Shown here in pieces: positions 49,756 to 60,607 of a stretch of DNA of 64,000 nt (its first letter is position 1; every line of letters begins with the position of its first letter). The position numbers were made by a program, and so were the translations under genes. The notes below the pieces were generated by a model. The model made no database searches. It worked only from the letters and a program-made list of their open reading frames with translations, and was not told the DNA's origin. Origin of the DNA: Chelydra serpentina (Eukaryota > Chordata > Testudines > Chelydridae). Location of the stretch: contig JBAIAC010000131.1 of the NCBI GenBank assembly GCA_037349315.1, positions 558,001 through 622,000 on the forward strand. The letters run 5' to 3'.

Positions 49756-51120
49756 TCACACAGCATCCTGGCCATTCATGAAACTGGTTTTCAAAGCTTC
49801 CCTGATGCGCAACGCACCCTGCTGTACTCTTGTAATAGCCCTGGTGTCTGGCTGCACATAACCAGTGGCCAGGCGATTTGCCTCAACCTCCCACCCCGCC
49901 ATAAATGTCTCCCCCTTACTCTCACAGATATTGTGAAGCGCACAGCAAGCAGTAATAATAATGGGAATATTGTTTTCGCTGAGATCTAACCTAGTCAATA
50001 AACTTCGCCAGTGAGCTTTTAAACGCCCAAATGCACATTCCACCACCATTCTGCACTTGCTCAGACTATAGTTGAAAAGGTCCTGACTACTGTCCAGGCT
50101 ACCTGTGTATGGCTTCATGAGCCATGGCATTAAGGGGTAGGCTGGGTCCCCAAGGATAACTATGGGCATCTCAACATCCCCAACGGTTATTTTTTGGTCT
50201 GGGAAGAAAGTCCCTTGCTGCAGCAGCTGAAACAGACCAGAGTTCCTGAAGATGCGAGTGTCATGTACCTTTCCCGGCCATCCCACGTTGATGTTGGTGA
50301 AACGTTCCTTATGATCCACCAGTGCTTGCAGCACTATTGAAAAGTAACCCTTTCGGTTTATGTACTCACTGGCTTGGTGGTCCGGTGCCAAGATAGGGAT
50401 ATGGGTTCCGTCTATCGCCCCTCCACAGTTCGGGAACCCCATTGCTGCAAAGCCATCCAGTATGAGCTGCACATTTCCCAGACTCACAACCCTTGGTACC
50501 AGCAGCTTGGTGATCACCCTGGCTACTTGCATGACAACAGCCCCCACTGTAGATTTTCCCACTCCGAATTGATTCGCGACTGACCGGTAGCTGTCTGGCG
50601 TTGCAAGCTTCCACACGGCTATTGCCATTCACTTCTCTACTGTGAGGGCTGCTCTCATCTTGGTGTTCTGGTGCTTCAGGGCAGGGGAAAGCAACTCACA
50701 AAGTTCCATGAAAGTGCCCTTACGCATGCGAAAGTTTCGCAGCCACTGGGATTCATCCCAGACCTGCAGCACTATGTGGTCCGACCAGTCTGTGCTTGTT
50801 TCCCGGGCCCAGAATCGGCATTCCACTGTATCAACAAGCCCCATTACCACCATGATGTCCACCTTGCGGGGGGGCCTTTTTTGAGAGAGGTCTGTGTCCA
50901 TGTCCTCATCACTGTCCTCAGGGCACTGCTGTCGCCTCCTCACCTGCTGTAGCTCTAGCAGCTCCTGGTTCTCGTTCTCCATATACTCCTGGGCGTGGTG
51001 TTCATAACGGCGATAACAGCCACGGTGATCTGATCGTGCTCCATGCTTTCCCTGGTATGCTGTTTGCAGGACAGCAGAGTGGGAGCAGAAGCGGCGGGTG
51101 GATAACAATGGTGTCAGCAA
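49756..51120 (-). pseudogene. Harbinger DDE transposase, one in-frame stop
   Basis: The frame runs 163 codons from ATG at 51,120, meets a TGA at 50,629-50,631, and continues in the same frame for 290 residues to the stop at 49,756. The first part has an acidic stretch (CPEDSDEDMDTD) and FRMRKGTFMELCELLSP. The second part has a helix-turn-helix (SYRSVANQFGVGKSTV), then GGAIDGTHIPI, VGWPGKVHDTRIF, LGDPAYPL and VVECAFGRLKAHW. The DDE triad would be D73, D161 and E197 of that part, and all three are present. ALHNIC near the end is also typical. The enzyme would cut and paste the element at TAA/TTA sites. The single stop is the only evident defect; whether it is a fixed mutation is unknown. Confidence 0.9.
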
Positions 51121-51194
51121 TATGGCGCCTGCATTAAAAAAGGCACGAAAGGATTTTTGGCTCCCCCCTCAGTTGCTTTCACAGAGGGAGGCGG

Positions 51195-51790
51195 GAGCAA
51201 GGGTTAGGCTCATTTCCTTCTAGCTGCAGATGGTACAATATGCGGTGAGCAAGGGTTAGGCGCCTTCCCTTCTAGCAGCAGATGGTACAATATGCTTGAT
51301 ATCCATCATCATCTCCTGGCCCCCTCAAGGATTGAACTTGCAACCCCGGGTTTAGCGGGCCAACGCTCAGACCGCTGAGCTATCCCTCTGCCCGTGTTCC
51401 AGGCAGTACTGAATCTCCCTTAAACAAAACGTAAAAAAGAGAATGACCAGAGTCACTCTGGTCACTCCCATTTATGTCCAAGCACCCCCAGCCAGCCACA
51501 ACATAAGCCACTGGCCAGGAGCACATGAATTTCAAGCATATTGTACGATCTGCAGCTAGAAGGCAAGGAGCTGCTGCTGTATGGTCCCATGACCATTTAT
51601 GGCATATTGCACCATCTGCAGCTAGAAGGCAAGGAGCTTATGCTGTGTAGTCCCGCAACTACCAGCCTCAGGCAGAATGGCCCCCTCAAGGATTGAACTC
51701 ACAACCCCGGGTTTAGCGGGCCAACGCTCAGAACACTGAGCTATCCCTCTGCCCGTATTATAGCGTGACTGAATCCCCACTAGACCTAAT
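51195..51790 (-). repeat. tRNA-like direct repeats and inverted 24-mers upstream of transposase
   Basis: Two copies of a tRNA-derived block (about 51,311-51,394 and 51,683-51,757; both minus strand) contain GATAGCTCAG (A-box type) and GTTCAATCCTTGAG (B-box type). Four copies of a CTGCAGATGGTACAATATGC-like unit lie around them, two forward (about 51,224 and 51,280) and two inverted (about 51,536 and 51,605). The anticodon stem does not pair well, so this is not a tRNA gene. It lies in the leader or promoter side of the transposase. Confidence 0.65.
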
Positions 51791-51892
51791 GTCCAGGCGT
51801 ACGCTGGAGATGTACGGTAATTGTGAGCTGAGCAGGCTTCCGTAGCAAACACGGAAACCCCGGAAAAAAGGCGCGAAAAAGGTTGCTTTCAC

Positions 51893-51914
51893 GGAGGGAG
51901 GGAGGGAGGGAGGG
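51893..51914. repeat. GGGA tandem repeat
   Basis: GGAGGGAGGGAGGGAGGGAG is a short microsatellite inside the Harbinger. Confidence 0.7.
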
Positions 51915-52249
51915 AAGAGGGATGGCTTGACGACATGTACCCAGGACCACCAGCGACAATGTTTTCTGCCCCATCAGGCTTTGGGATCACAACCCAGAAT
52001 TCCAATGGGCGGCGGAGACTGCGGGAACTGTGGGATAGCTACCCACAATGCAATGCTCCGAAAGTCGATGCTAGCCTCGCTACTGTGGACACAGTCAATC
52101 GACCTCATGGTCTTAATGCTCTTTAGTGGGGACACACAATCGATTCCATAAATTCGGGTTTTAAAATATCGACTTCTATAAATTTGACCTAATTCTGTAG
52201 TGTAGACGTACCCTAAGAGTCTATGATACAGAACTTTTGTAATTTCACA

Positions 52250-52380
52250 ATGAAGCCTGGTCTCTATGCTGAAAAGTTTTGCTGCTAGATCTATGTTGGT
52301 TGGAGGTGGGGGGGAGGGGTGGATTTTCCGCTGGCATAGCTATGCTGGCAAAATCCCTAATGGAGACATGATTAGACCAT
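52250..52380. mobile_element. worn MITE-like unit
   Basis: GCCTGGTCTCTATGCTGAAA and CCCTAATGGAGACATG look like decayed inverted ends. Class is uncertain. Confidence 0.35.
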
Positions 52381-52690
52381 CAACAGTGGGCTCTTCAATC
52401 TAGCAGAGAAAGGTCTAACATGACACAATGGCCGGAACTTGCCAAATTCAGACTAGAAATAAGGCACTAATTTTTAGCAGGGAGGGTAATTAGCCATTGG
52501 GACAATTTCCCAAGGGCCATTGTGGATTCTCAATCACTAACCATTTTTAAATCAAGCTTGGATGGTTTTCTAAAAGATCTGCTCTAGGAATGATTTTGGG
52601 GAAGGTCTCTGGATGGTGTGATACAAGAGCTCAGACCAGCTGATCACAATGGTTCCTTCTGGCCTTGGAATCTATGAATCTAGATTAAAG
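52381..52690 (+). mobile_element. CR1 3' fragment
   Basis: CTCTTCAATCTAGCAGAGAA, CTAGAAATAAGGCACTAATT and GGTTCCTTCTGGCCTTGGAA, then CTATGAATCTA, follow the CR1 3' end. Confidence 0.75.
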
Positions 52691-53389
52691 CTAGCTCTGG
52701 TCTGTCTACTCAAGCAGCAATTACACCTCATGATTGCAGTATAGACATAACGTAAAGTACTTATCTAACTACCAGCACCATACTATCTGAGCAACTCATC
52801 ACATCTCTGCAAGGCAGGGCAGTGCTATTATCCCAGCTGTAAGCCAGGGTCTGAATGAGCACTCTCCAGCCAGGAATTTCCTGGGGGAAAAGACCACAGG
52901 AGCAGGTCTCATTTGCATAGATACACCTACTTTCCCTAGCTGATCAGCAGTCAGACTTGCTTTGTTAAAGTGATCAGTTTGGGCTGTTTTGGGTTAGAGT
53001 TCACTTAAGTCTTGGATGAATGGATGGTAATGAAATGTTGTTTTTGTTATTGTCTGTCTAATGGGCAGCAGAACTGTACTCAATATGCCCTAATTGAAGA
53101 GGTCACCCTAACTAAAAACAGCTTTGCTAAGATTCAGGTGGTAATGTTAAAAAGCAAGTAAAAGACCCAGGGGGAGGGGGTCTGTTTAAAAGGCCCTGGG
53201 TCCCATTTGAACCTCCAATGCTTAAAGACAGAACTGATCAGACTCAGTTGAGGGTTCTCTTAGCTGTTTGGTGATCACGAGAGCTGAAATCACTAATAGG
53301 CTAGGACCTGGTGTGGGCGTGAAATGCAGCAGTGAGGTTCCCCCCACTCAGTGAAATCACTAAGAACTGGGCTAGGTGAGGGAACCTCA
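52691..53389. other. intergenic, nothing recognised
   Basis: A short GTCTGTCTACTC to GTATAGACATAACG segment at the left may be a tiny TIR unit. No gene is seen. Confidence 0.35.
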
Positions 53390-53568
53390 GAATGCACAGG
53401 CTGCATCACTTGCCCACTCAAGGGGTTGGAGGTGAGCCCACCTGGACTCTGGGATTTTGCTGGCTGAAAGTTTTGCCCAAGGTCACATAGGGTGGAGTTG
53501 GGATTGGAACCCAAATCTCCAAAATCCTAGATGCACATCCTAACCAATAGGCCATCCTGCCTTCCTAG
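53390..53568 (+). mobile_element. MIR SINE
   Basis: TTTTGCCCAAGGTCACATAG, GGGATTGGAACCCAAATCTC and CCTAACCAATAGGCCATCCT follow the MIR core and 3' end. Confidence 0.7.
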
Positions 53569-54865
53569 TCACAGTGACTTCAATGGTACTGCACTGAGTT
53601 CCCCCACAGATGCTATGGCTGACAGTTCTGAAGATATGCTAAGCAGAAGGATGCAAAGTGTGGACGGATGGTTCCCTGCCTGTTCTCCTGCCACAGTGAG
53701 AATTCCCCAGTGGCAGAGAAATGCCCACATTGTTCTTTGGCAAGATTGCCCAAGTGAAGGCACTTCCGTCGCACTCTCACTTCCCTCCACTGGGGATTTT
53801 CAGTCTCTTCCTCACTGGGTGTGTGTCACTTTAGGGCAGTTCCAGGCTTTCCACAGCAGGAAAGATTGCAAATAAAGGATGCTCCCGGGGGTGGGGGGTT
53901 GTTAGATGCACAATGGAAGATAAAATGAGGCAGCGACTGGGCTGGAAGTCAGGCCAGGTAAGGTTTAAATCATGGTAAGGTTTAAATCAAAGGAGCGCGA
54001 GTGATGCTGATTGGACCAGGAACCCAGAGAAATGTAAATGAAAGCCCTTCCCCAGAAACTAACCAATTCCATGGCCTCCTCCCTCTGCTGCGCGTGCTAG
54101 GTCAGATCTTATAAGAGGGAATAAAATGTACCTCATTGGAACCAATAGGACCAATGTAATGCAATGGCAGGGCAAGGAAAAGAACCCATTCACGCGGATT
54201 GTTTACACTGCAGTTACTTACAGTACATTCAGGAAAGAGGGGCAGGGATGGTAAGTCCATGACACGCACCACCTGGAGGCCAGAACAAGCGTCCTTTCTG
54301 TACCCGCAGAGCGACTTAGCACAAGGAGGAGGTAAAAGGACAAGGGAAAACCAGTTTTTCCGACCGATCCAGGCTGCCCTGTCCAGGGCCAGTGAGGCAA
54401 AGGGATGGAGGGTGGGAGCGTGTTCTCGAGGAGAGACAGAAGGCTTGAGAGATGCCCCAAGGCATCCCCACAGCGCATTATTGATCAGAGGCCAGCGGCC
54501 ATTCCACAGCCAGGAGAACAATTCCTTCTGGCCGGGGCTATCCACCGTCCCCTGGGCACTGCAATTCTCCCAGCAGCAGTATTGCTGTCCACCCCATAGG
54601 AGGACAATTAGAAATACACCTGCCCACTCGGGTGTGTGTAGCCAGCCCCTTGCACTTGATTTTTTTGTAACTGATGTTTCATAAAGTTCTCTCTTGTGGC
54701 AACCCAGATTGATGGTCTTTGTCTTATGGAAGCAAAAGTCCCCTGAGGCAATAGCACCCCTCCCCAAGAACATCTCCCCACCCCCATATCCGCAACTGAT
54801 AACATTGGCTGGCTCCTGCAGCCTGTCAGTGTGCTCCTAGAGATGCCCTCATCTGCACAGCACTC
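53569..54865. other. intergenic, nothing recognised
   Basis: The minus-strand frame at 54,102-54,773 is long but lacks a recognised domain, and the overlapping plus-strand frame is equally open. I do not call a gene. Confidence 0.4.
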
Positions 54866-54868
54866 TCA

Positions 54869-56862
54869 GAGTATGTCTACACTGCAATGCAAGCCTGGGC
54901 TCAGTGCTAACCCCCCTTGTGTCCACACTGAAATTGCCCTAACCCCGGGGCTCAAATCCATGGTCCCAGGACCTTGCAGGGCTGGAAGGTTCAAGCTTGA
55001 GTTAAGCCAGGACCCAGGGTCTGAGCCCTATTGTTTTGCAGTGTAGACGCAGCTCCACTTGACTCGGGCCCCGGGAGTCAGCCAGAAGTATCCCACAATT
55101 CCATGGGCCAACTTGCTCAGTCCTCCCTATCCCAACAATCTGCCATCCACTCTACTGAAAATGGAACCCCACCCCACCCCGGTTTGCAAACAGCAGCGGC
55201 TCAGGTCAGCGTTAACCCATTGTCTTCTGAGCACCGATCTGCAAGCGCCCTGCCAGAGAGCCTCCTGGCTCTGCGATGGAGAGCCAACCAGTGGAGCCTT
55301 TTACAAAGCAAACTTGTGATGGAGCACACCTCTCGTCTGGCACCACCTCCTGGCCACTCTGGGGATTAGTTTATCAGGCCAACACCCCTTCCCATGGCTG
55401 CATGCCATCTCTCCCACTGGTCTGCAGCGTCTCCCTCACTCCAGGAACCGCAGCATCCTCTTCATGACAGCCCTCATATCAAAGTATTTCCTTTAGCAGT
55501 CCTGGGCAGTCTTCCCATTCACTGCCTCAGGTGCCACTCCCTCAGTGGCTGGAAGGGGAACCCAACCCCATTCTCTACTCCAGATTCCAGTCCAGGGACC
55601 CTCCAGCCAGCTGTTCTGGGCTTTCCTCTCCCAGCCCTCACTGCTTCTTCCCTGGACTGCTTCCTGCACTCCTGGTTCCCCCACTTTCCAAGGGAGCTCC
55701 AACTCCCTTTTCCCTGGGAGTGACTGCCCTTTCCCAGCAGCCCCTGTCTGGTGCCAGCTTCCTGGCTTTAGAGGCCTTGCCTGTTCCTGCCTGAGCCTTC
55801 TTGTAATCAATTCCCTGCTCCCTGGCTCTTCCTCCAGGTGCAGCCTGTGGAGTTAACAGGTCTACTTGGCCACCTTAACCCCTTCCAGTCCTGGATGGGG
55901 TGGGCACCCCATCACAGAGCTGCTCCCCAGTACCGTGCAAGGCAGGCAGTAAAGTTTTCCCACAGTACACCTTGGTCCTAGGGCTAGAGCAGCCACATTT
56001 TGGGGGTGGGAGCCAGGGGCGGCTCTAATGTTTCTGCCGCCCCAAGCAAAAAAACCAAACAAACCCCAAACACTGTCCCCCCCAAACAAAAAAAACACAC
56101 ACCCCCAAACAACAACCCTCGTCTCTCGAAGCGTGGGCGGCATGCCCGCAGCCCCCGCTCTCCCCGGCTGGCGGGGAGCGAGTGCAGCATGCCGGTAACC
56201 CTGCTCTCCCCAGCTGGAGCGCCGGCGGAGAGCAAGCAGGGCATGCCCGCAGCCCTGCTCTCCCCGGCCGGCGGGGAGCGTGCAGGCATGCTGGCTGCCC
56301 CGCTCTCCCCAGCCGGAGCGCTCTCCCCAGCCGGAGCGCTGGGGCGAGTGGGGCATGCCTGGGAGGGAGGGGGAGACGCGCGCCGTCGCCGCTCGGGTTC
56401 TCTTCTCCCCCTCCCTCCCAGGCTTAAGAGCCTGGGAGGGAGGGATAGAAGCGGCGCGCAAAACAACTGTTTCGTGCGCCGCCGCTGAGCTGGTGGCAGC
56501 ACACGAAAGCGGCGCAGAGCGGAGGTGAGCTGGGGCGGCCGGCCGGGGCACATTTCTAGGGGCGGCATGGCCGGTGCCAGAATGCTGCCCCTAGAAATGT
56601 GCCGCCCTAAGCACCAGCTTATTTTGCTGGTGCCTGGAGCCGGCCCTGGTGGGAGCGCTAGGAACTCTGGGATACGATTGCTTTGACTCGGGTCTGCACA
56701 CTGCAGTGTGGACGCCAGAGCCCCAGGTTCAAGCACAGGTCAGAAAATCCTTAACCTATGGTTAAAATACAGTGTAAATGCTCCAGTCCTGGGTTCCCTG
56801 ACAGGGGTCAGCTGCCTCAAGTCCCACTAACCCTGAGCTCACATTGCAGTGTAGACGTTCCC
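54869..56862. mobile_element. long-TIR DNA element with nested hAT
   Basis: The left end GAGTATGTCTACACTGCAAT and the right end, reverse-complemented GAGGGAACGTCTACACTGCA, are inverted. TCA lies outside both (54,866-54,868 and 56,863-56,865), compatible with a Harbinger-size duplication. The interior repeats the theme of the MITEs (GCAGTGTAGACG near 55,040 and GCAGTGTGGACG near 56,703), contains an unassigned middle (about 55,105-55,980), and hosts a hAT element. No transposase is seen. Confidence 0.65.
56014..56648. mobile_element. hAT element, perfect 8-bp duplication
   Basis: The left CAGGGGCGGCTCT and the right GGAGCCGGCCCTG are inverted. GTGGGAGC flanks both sides (56,006-56,013 and 56,649-56,656). 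The core is a GC-rich tandem array of CTCTCCCCAGCCGGAGCGC-type units. Open frames here on both strands are artefacts of this composition. Confidence 0.92.
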
Positions 56863-56884
56863 TCAGTGGTGCTAGTCACTGGCC

Positions 56885-57190
56885 TTGTCTCAGGCTGATG
56901 GAAATCAGGAACCAGCCTGGCCACTCCCTACTCCTCTTTGGCAGCCGCACTTTCCCCTCGGCCTCACAGATGTTATGAAATACACAGCATGCTGCAAGAG
57001 CCTCAGCAAGGTTTCCTCCCTGAGATCCAGCCCTGTCATGAGACACCTCCACTTGTCCTGTAATCGGCCACGGGCCCCTCCACAGCCACCCTGCACTTGC
57101 ACAGGTGTTGGTTAAATCTGCCCTTGCTGCTGTCCAGGTGCACAGACAGCCCCCAGCGTAGGTCGCCCACCCCCACACCAATTGCCTCAT
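56885..57190 (-). pseudogene. second Harbinger-type transposase fossil
   Basis: On the minus strand, shifted frames give SKGRFNQHLCKCRVAVEG, GRLQDKWRCLMTGLDLREET and ALAACCVFHNICEAEGK, which are the last catalytic glutamate region and the C-terminal ACC-HNIC motif of a PIF/Harbinger transposase. The frames change at least twice. The sequence differs clearly from the transposase at 49.8-51.1 kb, so it belongs to another family. Earlier parts of the domain are not readable upstream, and no terminal repeats were found. Confidence 0.65.
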
Positions 57191-58049
57191 CCTTAGCCAA
57201 GTTAGCTGCTCCGGGTGCCTTGCATCAGCACTTCCTCCAGTTACAGCATTTGTGGCCAGGAATGATTCACCCTGTGACGTGGGAGCAGGCTCCGTGCCAG
57301 GACATGGCAGGGCTGAAATGCTATTTCTGCTTACCGAAAGTCACTGCAGGTCACGGCAGGCTGCTGTTTGGCCACCTCCAGAAAGCCTGCAATGGGAAGC
57401 ATTTATCCCCACCAGCACGTTCGCAACCTCAGTGGCTCCTGCTTCGCCCACCCACCCTCAGCCTTCTCAGCAGCCAGAGAGGTGGCCACGCTGCTACAGG
57501 CAGTACTGGGTTTCCAGCCCCCTCTAATTTGCACCTGGGTATTTCCTTTGGCCCGTTATAAATTAGGGTCATTTGGATTTGGGATTTTGAATGCTCACAG
57601 CATTCAGGGGGAGGGAGGGTGGCTTGGATCAGGGTCCCTGTTTCTCAGCAGAGATTTTCACGGCAAAGAGAGGGCTGGAGTGATCTACGCTCACACGTGT
57701 ATCGGTTTAATTAGACTCGTCATTAGTAGATTACATTCCCTTCGCAAAGCACATGGCAGGCGATTTATAACCAGACTGTGGAGCAGGAAGAATCCAAACT
57801 GACCTGCTCTTGGGAACAAGCCTGCGATACAGAAGCTGTGGGAGCTGGGCTCCCCGAGGAGTTCATCGCCTGTTGTTCCCTTGCTATTCTCAGCCACAGC
57901 TATCAGCAATAGTCCGCAGTGAACCTCCCAGCCTCTAGTAGAGATCAGCAAGGATTTCTGGCAGCTGTGGCCCCAAAGGGCCAGTCTGTGCCTGGCTGTG
58001 TGAGGGGGAGGGGGCAGAAGCTGAGGAAAAGCCCTCAGCCTTCCTCATG
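57191..58049. other. intergenic, nothing recognised
   Basis: The left part could contain worn upstream transposase sequence; otherwise no gene or repeat is seen. Confidence 0.35.
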
Positions 58050-60607
58050 AACAGGGCCGGATTAAGGTTATGAGGGGCCTAAGGCTAATGGGAGGGAAGG
58101 GCCTAAGTACGAATTACATAGTGCAAAAAAAATTATGAAGTCATCAAACTTGTATCTAAATACATATTTACATATTATGTATTTATGTCAAATTAACAAG
58201 TTTATTCTACTATCACGACACTCAGATCTTCAAACAAACCATTCCTCCCCCCTCCCCCCCCCGCCAGCTTTAACTGTGGCAAAGTCATGAATGATGTCAT
58301 CATAATTCAAAGATCTGACGATTTCATTCTCAGTGCTCAAGAAGGACAAAGCACTGAGATGCTCTTCAGTCATGGTGGATCGAGGACATTTTGACCCTTG
58401 TTAGAAGAGAGAAGGAACTTTCTCCACGACAGCTAGTGATCATTAGTGACAAATACAACCATAAGGAAGTTTCAACATTTGGGAAACATTCCATCACATT
58501 GGGTTCAGTGATAATTTGGTACATCCAAATAGATTTGCTTTCGTCATCTTTTCTCTCTTTATCTGAGAGTGATGTGAATTCAAAAAATTGAAGAAATTCT
58601 TTAGTAAAATCTACTGGGAGATCTGGGTACTTCTGACACAAATGTTTGATACCTTCATTGATTTTGGAACTTGAAATGTTAGGCGAAAAATGTGTCAGTA
58701 CACTAAAGGTTTTCTTAATATTTTCATAAGCCTTGATCCGATGTTCTAATGAACTCTTCAGTTTGTCGATGATTGTGATAAAGGTATTAACTCTGGAGGC
58801 CTCCTTGTCACTGAATGAGTGGGCATTTGCATTGTTGCATGTCTTCTATCTTTTGCGGCGTTTGGCTGACTTGTACTCATGGTTAGCAGTCCTTGCAGCC
58901 TCCTGAATTTCATACTCATCAAAACTATCCTGCATTTGTTGAAGAACAGTTCCAAGACTCCCTGTTAGGTTTACAGCAGTGGGAAGGTGAATTTGAGCAT
59001 TTTGCAAGCTTAGACTGCACCTGTTGAATGTTGCTGATTTTTTTAGATTCATCATTCTTGATGCTCTTTAGCGCTTCAAGGATGTTGGGGTGTCCTAAAA
59101 CAACTGCATTCACAGCTTCAGCTAACTGACAATGTATACTGCTCACTCATTGCATGATTGGTAATGTATGCAGTATTCTTCCAATCATTCTTCCAAGCCT
59201 TCACAGAACATGCCCCACTTTTTGGTATCAGAAAACAGGTGGCAATAAAAACAGTACTGTTAGGTAAAAATCAGCTTGTCCTACTTACCTCTCTCTGCCC
59301 GGGTAGGGCGGAGTTGGTTTGGAACTCCAAAGATGTCAGAGACCAAGAAAAGCAATGCACCAACACCAGCAACTTTGATCAAAGGACACGTACCCCCCTC
59401 AGGGGCATACGGCAACTTTATTAGTGGCAAGCATCAGTATTTATAGTTTTAAGACAGAAGGAGGGGTACTGGGCAGCACGTGTTTTCCTCTGCATCATCT
59501 CAGGCTGACCTTGTTCAGACAAGTTTCTATAGTTATTCAATTTAAGCAGAGCAGGAGAGGGAACACCACAAGAATATTTGTACAAGATAAAGGGATTTAA
59601 GCAAGGTCGGGAGGAATTTATGACAGACCAGGAGAAATTCACTGCAAGAGCCCCTCTTATCTAACAGCCCCATGACCCCAAAGAGCTGTGTCAGGCTAGA
59701 AGAATGACCTAACAATTCACTTTCTTCTTAGAAGGCAAATAAATGAGCGATTCTCATGTGCCATTCTGTTTGTTAGGCTTCACATATTCAAACATTGATT
59801 TGGTCAGATAACTATTCTGATTGGTGTTCTCTTGCTTTGTCAATGAAAAGTCAGCACCTATATTCTGGCATTTCTGTGGGCCCTTCTCAGTCCAATATGC
59901 AATGAAAACTTGAGAAGTCATGTCCCACTCTCCTGGATCATTACAGAAGGATATTTTTGTATTACTATTCCTGGGAAAGTCTTCAGAAGAGTGGAGTCAG
60001 GCTGCAGCTGGAGAAGTCACAGGAGGCTGCTCCTTTTCATCAGGCACAGGTGCAGCATATTCACTTGGGCAGGTATTTGCCTGGACTTCCCCACCACCAG
60101 ACTTAGGAGGAGGAAAAAGCGTTAGGAGAGAAGGAGTTCCTTCCAGCATTGCATCTTGTCTTTGCCATCTTTCTTTGGCCTCCTTCAATTTCTGCCGTCC
60201 TTCTTTCCTCGACGTGGTTTCTATTGCCCAGTGTAGGCCTACTGTGTACAAAGTTCAACATTGCTTGGGCCCACAAACACTTACTTAGCCGACAAAGACA
60301 AAATCACAACCACCATCAATTGATTCACAATCTTGATGGATTAATTTGTACAAAGCAATATCTAATGAGACAAAACATTTCTGATGGCCCCACTACCATC
60401 ACTCAGCTGTTACTTCAATATGGAATGGAGGGCCTACAGTAGGGCCTAAAAATAGGAGGGCCTAGAAATTAGGGCCTACAGTACACAAGGCTGAGTTACA
60501 GCCACCACAGGACCCAGAAACATGGCATTTGTGCATTGCTGCACAGCACCCCCTGATCACGGCGCCCTGGGCAGTCGCCCAGGCAGCCAACCCCTAAGAC
60601 CAGCCCT
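58050..60607 (-). pseudogene. TTF/ZMYM-like hAT transposase fossil
   Basis: The left end CAGGGCCGGATTAAGG and the right end CTAAGACCAGCCCTG are inverted hAT-type termini, without a matching duplication. On the minus strand the order is: a basic N-terminus (KLKEAKERWQRQDAMLEGTP, from about 60,220); EWDMTSQVFIAYWTEKGPQK and LTKSMFEYVKPNKQNGT near 59,940-59,770; SLIYLPSKKKV, then after the inserted LTR, FYCHLFSDTKKWGMFCEG, which is the TTF-type zinc finger; a degraded middle (HCQLAEAVNAVVLGHPNILE near 59,120-59,060); and an intact-looking C-terminus (FLQFFEFTSLSDKERKDDE, CRGESSFSLLTRVKMSSIHH) near 58,640-58,370, matching the hAT dimerisation region. Most of the catalytic core is missing and stops are frequent. 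Loose similarity to vertebrate ZMYM1-type genes reflects shared hAT origin. Confidence 0.75.
59258..59714 (-). mobile_element. solo ERV-type LTR inside the hAT transposase
   Basis: The ends TGTTAGGT and ACCTAACA (last base A at 59,714) are inverted. On the minus strand a TATAAATA box lies about 20 bp before AATAAAG (about 59,415-59,445), which gives the orientation. The transposase frame is cut in the TTF zinc finger. The expected 4-bp duplication is worn (GAAT against GTAC). Confidence 0.8.

Larger units (their letters stand above)
47177..52213. mobile_element. near-complete two-gene Harbinger transposon
   Basis: TAA flanks both sides (47,174-47,176 and 52,214-52,216), the 3-bp duplication expected of PIF/Harbinger elements. 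The ends are inverted over about 35 imperfect bases: GCCCTGGTCTACACTACG at left, and GGGTACGTCTACACTACA when the right end is reverse-complemented, each followed by a TTAGGTC(G/A)AATTTAT motif. Inside are a Myb-like gene on the plus strand and a DDE transposase on the minus strand, arranged convergently with AATAAA signals only tens of bases apart (about 49,603 on plus, 49,643 on minus). The host-flanking sequence is otherwise unremarkable. The copy is only lightly damaged, which suggests a comparatively young insertion. Confidence 0.93.

Noticed and set aside
51311..51394. A tRNA gene on the minus strand
   Set aside because: A and B boxes and the D stem are recognisable but the anticodon stem does not pair and it is repeated at 51,683; it is tRNA-derived repeat sequence.
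54102..54773. 223-codon minus-strand frame
   Set aside because: The opposite strand is equally open (161 codons) and neither shows a domain; no splice evidence.
55862..56736. 250- and 229-codon minus-strand frames
   Set aside because: They lie in the GC-rich hAT at 56,014-56,648 and cross its boundaries, so they cannot be conserved genes.
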